From contig JAERTH010000060.1 in the NCBI GenBank assembly GCA_016844955.1, positions 1 through 64,000 on the forward strand: a DNA stretch of 64,000 bases, in the 5' to 3' direction. Shown piece after piece: positions 61,990-64,000 of the stretch. Position numbers and translations under genes: made by a program. Each line of letters starts with the position of its first letter. Position 1 is the first letter of the stretch. This DNA is from Fidelibacterota bacterium (GTDB lineage Bacteria; Fidelibacterota; UBA8477; JABMPR01). The notes below the pieces were generated by a model. That model had not been told where the DNA came from. It did not search any database and worked only from the letters and a program-made list of their open reading frames with translations.

Positions 61990-63753
61990 TTGCGATGTAC
62001 AGGCTCACAGATGAACGTTCTGAAAGCCCATTCGCTCCGATCAAATGCCTCAAAAAAATTACCTGATATCTGGCTGAAAGCCTCCATGCTGGGCAGTTTG
62101 TGGGCCTCAGTTGAAATAATTCTGGGTAGCTTTCTGCACAATCTTCACATGCCATTTTCTGGGACTTTCCTGGCGTCACTGGGTGTGATCATAATGATTA
62201 ATGGATATAAATTGTGGCCTGAGAAAGGATTGCTTTGGCGCACCGCCCTGGTAACGGCAGCCATGAAGTCAATTTCCCCTTCGGCCATCATTTTTGGACC
62301 CATGGTTGGAATCTTTATGGAAGGGGTGATCCTTGAGATCTGTCTACGGATGTTTCGTGGACGGTGGCCAGGATTTATTCTGGGTGGGGCGATAGCAGTT
62401 TCCTGGAGCCTGTTCCAAAAAATATTTGTCATGCTCATGACCTACGGTCCAGATTTTGTCAAGCTATATGAGCAGCTCTACTTCATGGCTGCCAGGAGCC
62501 TACAGCTTCAGGGAACCGTCCCTTTCGACCTGGTCAAGGCCATCTTTGTCGTTGATCTCTGCTTTGGGGCTTTGGTAGCGATTCTGGCTTATAGGACCAA
62601 CAGTAAACATGATATCAATGCTGTCTCGAATGTGGTTGAAAGTCATCCTGATGTGAAACCAGAGAACCAATTGACTGCATCATTGACTCAGAAATACTCG
62701 GCGACTCTATTCTTTGTAAATCTGTTGGTTCTTGTTTCCGGGCTATATGTGATAGATTCCCTTTCCCTGCTACAGGGTGGAGTATTGGTTCTGGTTTATG
62801 TCACCTTGAATATTTTTCGATACAACCGATCACTCAAACGGCTCAAGCGCCCCCAACTCTGGATTCAGTTGATTGCAGTTATGGGACTATCCGGGCTCCT
62901 TCTAGGGGGCTGGGATAGCCAGTCCTCTATATTGAATGGCCTATCGACTGGAGTGGGTATGGCTACACGGGCCTTGCTGGTCATATTCGGGTTCTCTGCT
63001 CTGAGTATTGAAATCCGTAACCCGACTATTATCTCCTGGTTCACGCGTCGTGGGATGGGCATCGCCTTTGATGCGCTTTCGCTTGCTTTTGAAGTTTTGC
63101 CCAGACTGGTGAAACTGGTTGCTGACAAAAAACGAATCTGGCGTCATCCCTTTAGAACACTGAATCAGTTATTGGGGGCTCTGGAGATACTGCGGAAGGA
63201 GCATACCACCTCTCGCCCTAAGGTGATCATCTTATCTGGGAACCAGGGTGATGGCAAAACCGAACGAATCAAATCGCTGCTCAATGGGAAGGGGAATCAT
63301 TCCCTGACCTTTTCAGGATTTTATTCTGAGGGTAGCTGGGTAAACAATGAACGTGACAGCTACCGCATTGTTGATATAACTTCACTCGATTCTGAGCCAT
63401 TGTGTGGTCGAAATGCTCCGGTGTCTGGTTTGAAGGCTGGCCCCTTCTTTTTCCTGGAATCTGGATTGGAATTTGGCTGCACAACCCTCAGCGCCATCGC
63501 AACAAAACCTGGATCGGTAGTAATCATCGATGAAGTCGGCCATCTGGAACTTCAGAGCAAAGGCTGGTCGGAATGTATGGATGGACTACTGGCAAGGGAA
63601 CAGGTCATGATCTGGACCGTGCGACCGAGTTTACTGGATGCTGTCGTTGCCAAATGGGGTTTACATGCACTGGTTATCGATGTCAAAACAACTACTGTAG
63701 GGCAACTTCTGGAGAGCATTCACTCCTTTTTTGACTTCAATGAGATGAAGTAA
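61990..63753 (+). CDS. membrane protein fused to a THEP1-type NTPase
   Basis: 587 residues in two parts. Residues about 30-340 have eight or so membrane helices; the first block (LWASVEIILGSFLHNLHMPFSG) resembles membrane parts of ECF-transporter substrate-binding subunits, but I cannot name the family. Residues 410-580 are a THEP1/NTPase_1 domain: Walker A GNQGDGKT (417-424) and Walker B VVIIDEVGHLEL (D514, E515). THEP1 proteins are usually soluble, about 175 residues. The start is open between ATG 61990 and ATG 62011. Substrate unknown; acs follows 143 bp downstream. Confidence 0.7.
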   Translation: MRCTGSQMNVLKAHSLRSNASKKLPDIWLKASMLGSLWASVEIILGSFLHNLHMPFSGTFLASLGVIIMINGYKLWPEKGLLWRTALVTAAMKSISPSAIIFGPMVGIFMEGVILEICLRMFRGRWPGFILGGAIAVSWSLFQKIFVMLMTYGPDFVKLYEQLYFMAARSLQLQGTVPFDLVKAIFVVDLCFGALVAILAYRTNSKHDINAVSNVVESHPDVKPENQLTASLTQKYSATLFFVNLLVLVSGLYVIDSLSLLQGGVLVLVYVTLNIFRYNRSLKRLKRPQLWIQLIAVMGLSGLLLGGWDSQSSILNGLSTGVGMATRALLVIFGFSALSIEIRNPTIISWFTRRGMGIAFDALSLAFEVLPRLVKLVADKKRIWRHPFRTLNQLLGALEILRKEHTTSRPKVIILSGNQGDGKTERIKSLLNGKGNHSLTFSGFYSEGSWVNNERDSYRIVDITSLDSEPLCGRNAPVSGLKAGPFFFLESGLEFGCTTLSAIATKPGSVVIIDEVGHLELQSKGWSECMDGLLAREQVMIWTVRPSLLDAVVAKWGLHALVIDVKTTTVGQLLESIHSFFDFNEMK

Positions 63754-63896
63754 ATCAACCCAACTTTTGTATTTTAGTTGCGCGAATGTAAATATTAATG
63801 CCATCATAAGTTGGTATTGAAAGTTTTGGCGCATTGTTTGCACACGCTATTTCGCATTAATACTATCTTGGAAAAATGGTTATAAAAGGAGCCGAA
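63754..63896 (+). promoter_or_regulatory. presumed promoter region of acs
   Basis: 143 bp without a gene, ending in the ribosome site AAAAGGAG at 63884-63891 before the acs ATG. No operator or terminator stands out. Confidence 0.4.
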
Positions 63897-64000
63897 ATGA
63901 GTGAGGTAAAAAAATTTAGCCCTGCTGCTGAATTCACAGCCAATGCACACATCAAGTCGATGGAGCAATATCAGGAAATGTATGATCGTTCAATCAATGA
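63897..64000 (+). CDS. acs: acetyl-CoA synthetase, N-terminal part (runs off the window)
   Basis: The frame starts with ATG 63897, five bases after AAGGAG, and gives 34 residues before the edge. The residues AEFTANAHIKSMEQYQEMYD followed by RSIN match the start of acetyl-CoA synthetase (ANAHI, QYQEMY-RSI). It makes acetyl-CoA from acetate and ATP. The catalytic part lies outside the window, so the call rests on the N-terminal block. Confidence 0.75.
   Translation, partial: MSEVKKFSPAAEFTANAHIKSMEQYQEMYDRSIN

Overview
The window is ordinary bacterial chromosome, densely coded on both strands, with one tRNA gene, the RNase P RNA gene and no rRNA, phage, insertion sequence or CRISPR array that I can see. 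Three large secreted proteins end in a YPNPFN-type C-terminal sorting domain of the type IX secretion system. Two TonB-dependent receptors carry an N-terminal carboxypeptidase-regulatory-like domain, one is paired with a DUF4249 lipoprotein, and YbeY has the His-to-Asp change usual in Bacteroidetes. This points to a Gram-negative member of the FCB group. By protein style a Marinimicrobia (Neomarinimicrobiota)-like lineage is my best guess, but that is an inference, not a proof.

Region 1 (1-13.6 kb) is a phosphate block: tRNA-Val, phoB-phoR, a TonB receptor with a secreted beta-helix protein, then a porin and pstS-pstC-pstA-pstB-phoU. Two 11-bp-period direct repeats of CTAAC(A), one before phoB and one before the porin/pst operon, look like this organism's Pho box. 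Region 2 (13.6-27 kb) holds a glycosyltransferase/phosphoesterase pair, an EamA transporter, an M6-type secreted protease, a HAD phosphatase, etfBA behind a TetR-type palindrome, a six-hairpin glycosidase lipoprotein, a class B acid phosphatase, a PAP2 phosphatase and a small histone-H1-like HTH protein.

Region 3 (27-41 kb) is a long minus-strand housekeeping run: recJ, fabH, an acyl-CoA dehydrogenase, pgpH, ybeY, a CorC-type protein and mazG, preceded by rnpB, a CT398/DUF164 zinc-ribbon protein, glyS and topA. Region 4 (41.5-53.3 kb) has a 1489-residue secreted protein whose peptidase-like core has lost its catalytic residues, galE, a glutaryl-CoA-dehydrogenase-like gene, fetAB, and the minus-strand cluster polX-nth-acyP-arsC/spx-PC4-like. 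The polymerase domain of polX lacks its catalytic aspartates.

Region 5 (53.3-64 kb) begins with about 700 bp of unusual non-coding DNA: a GGGTTTAAT-type tandem tract and a repeat in three copies. It continues with a small membrane protein, epmA, a DUF4249/TonB receptor pair, an ECF sigma factor with a small membrane partner, rubrerythrin, a membrane protein fused to a THEP1-type NTPase, and the start of acetyl-CoA synthetase. Etf, the two acyl-CoA dehydrogenases and acs fit acyl-CoA and acetate metabolism. The phosphatases, porin and Pst transporter fit phosphate scavenging.
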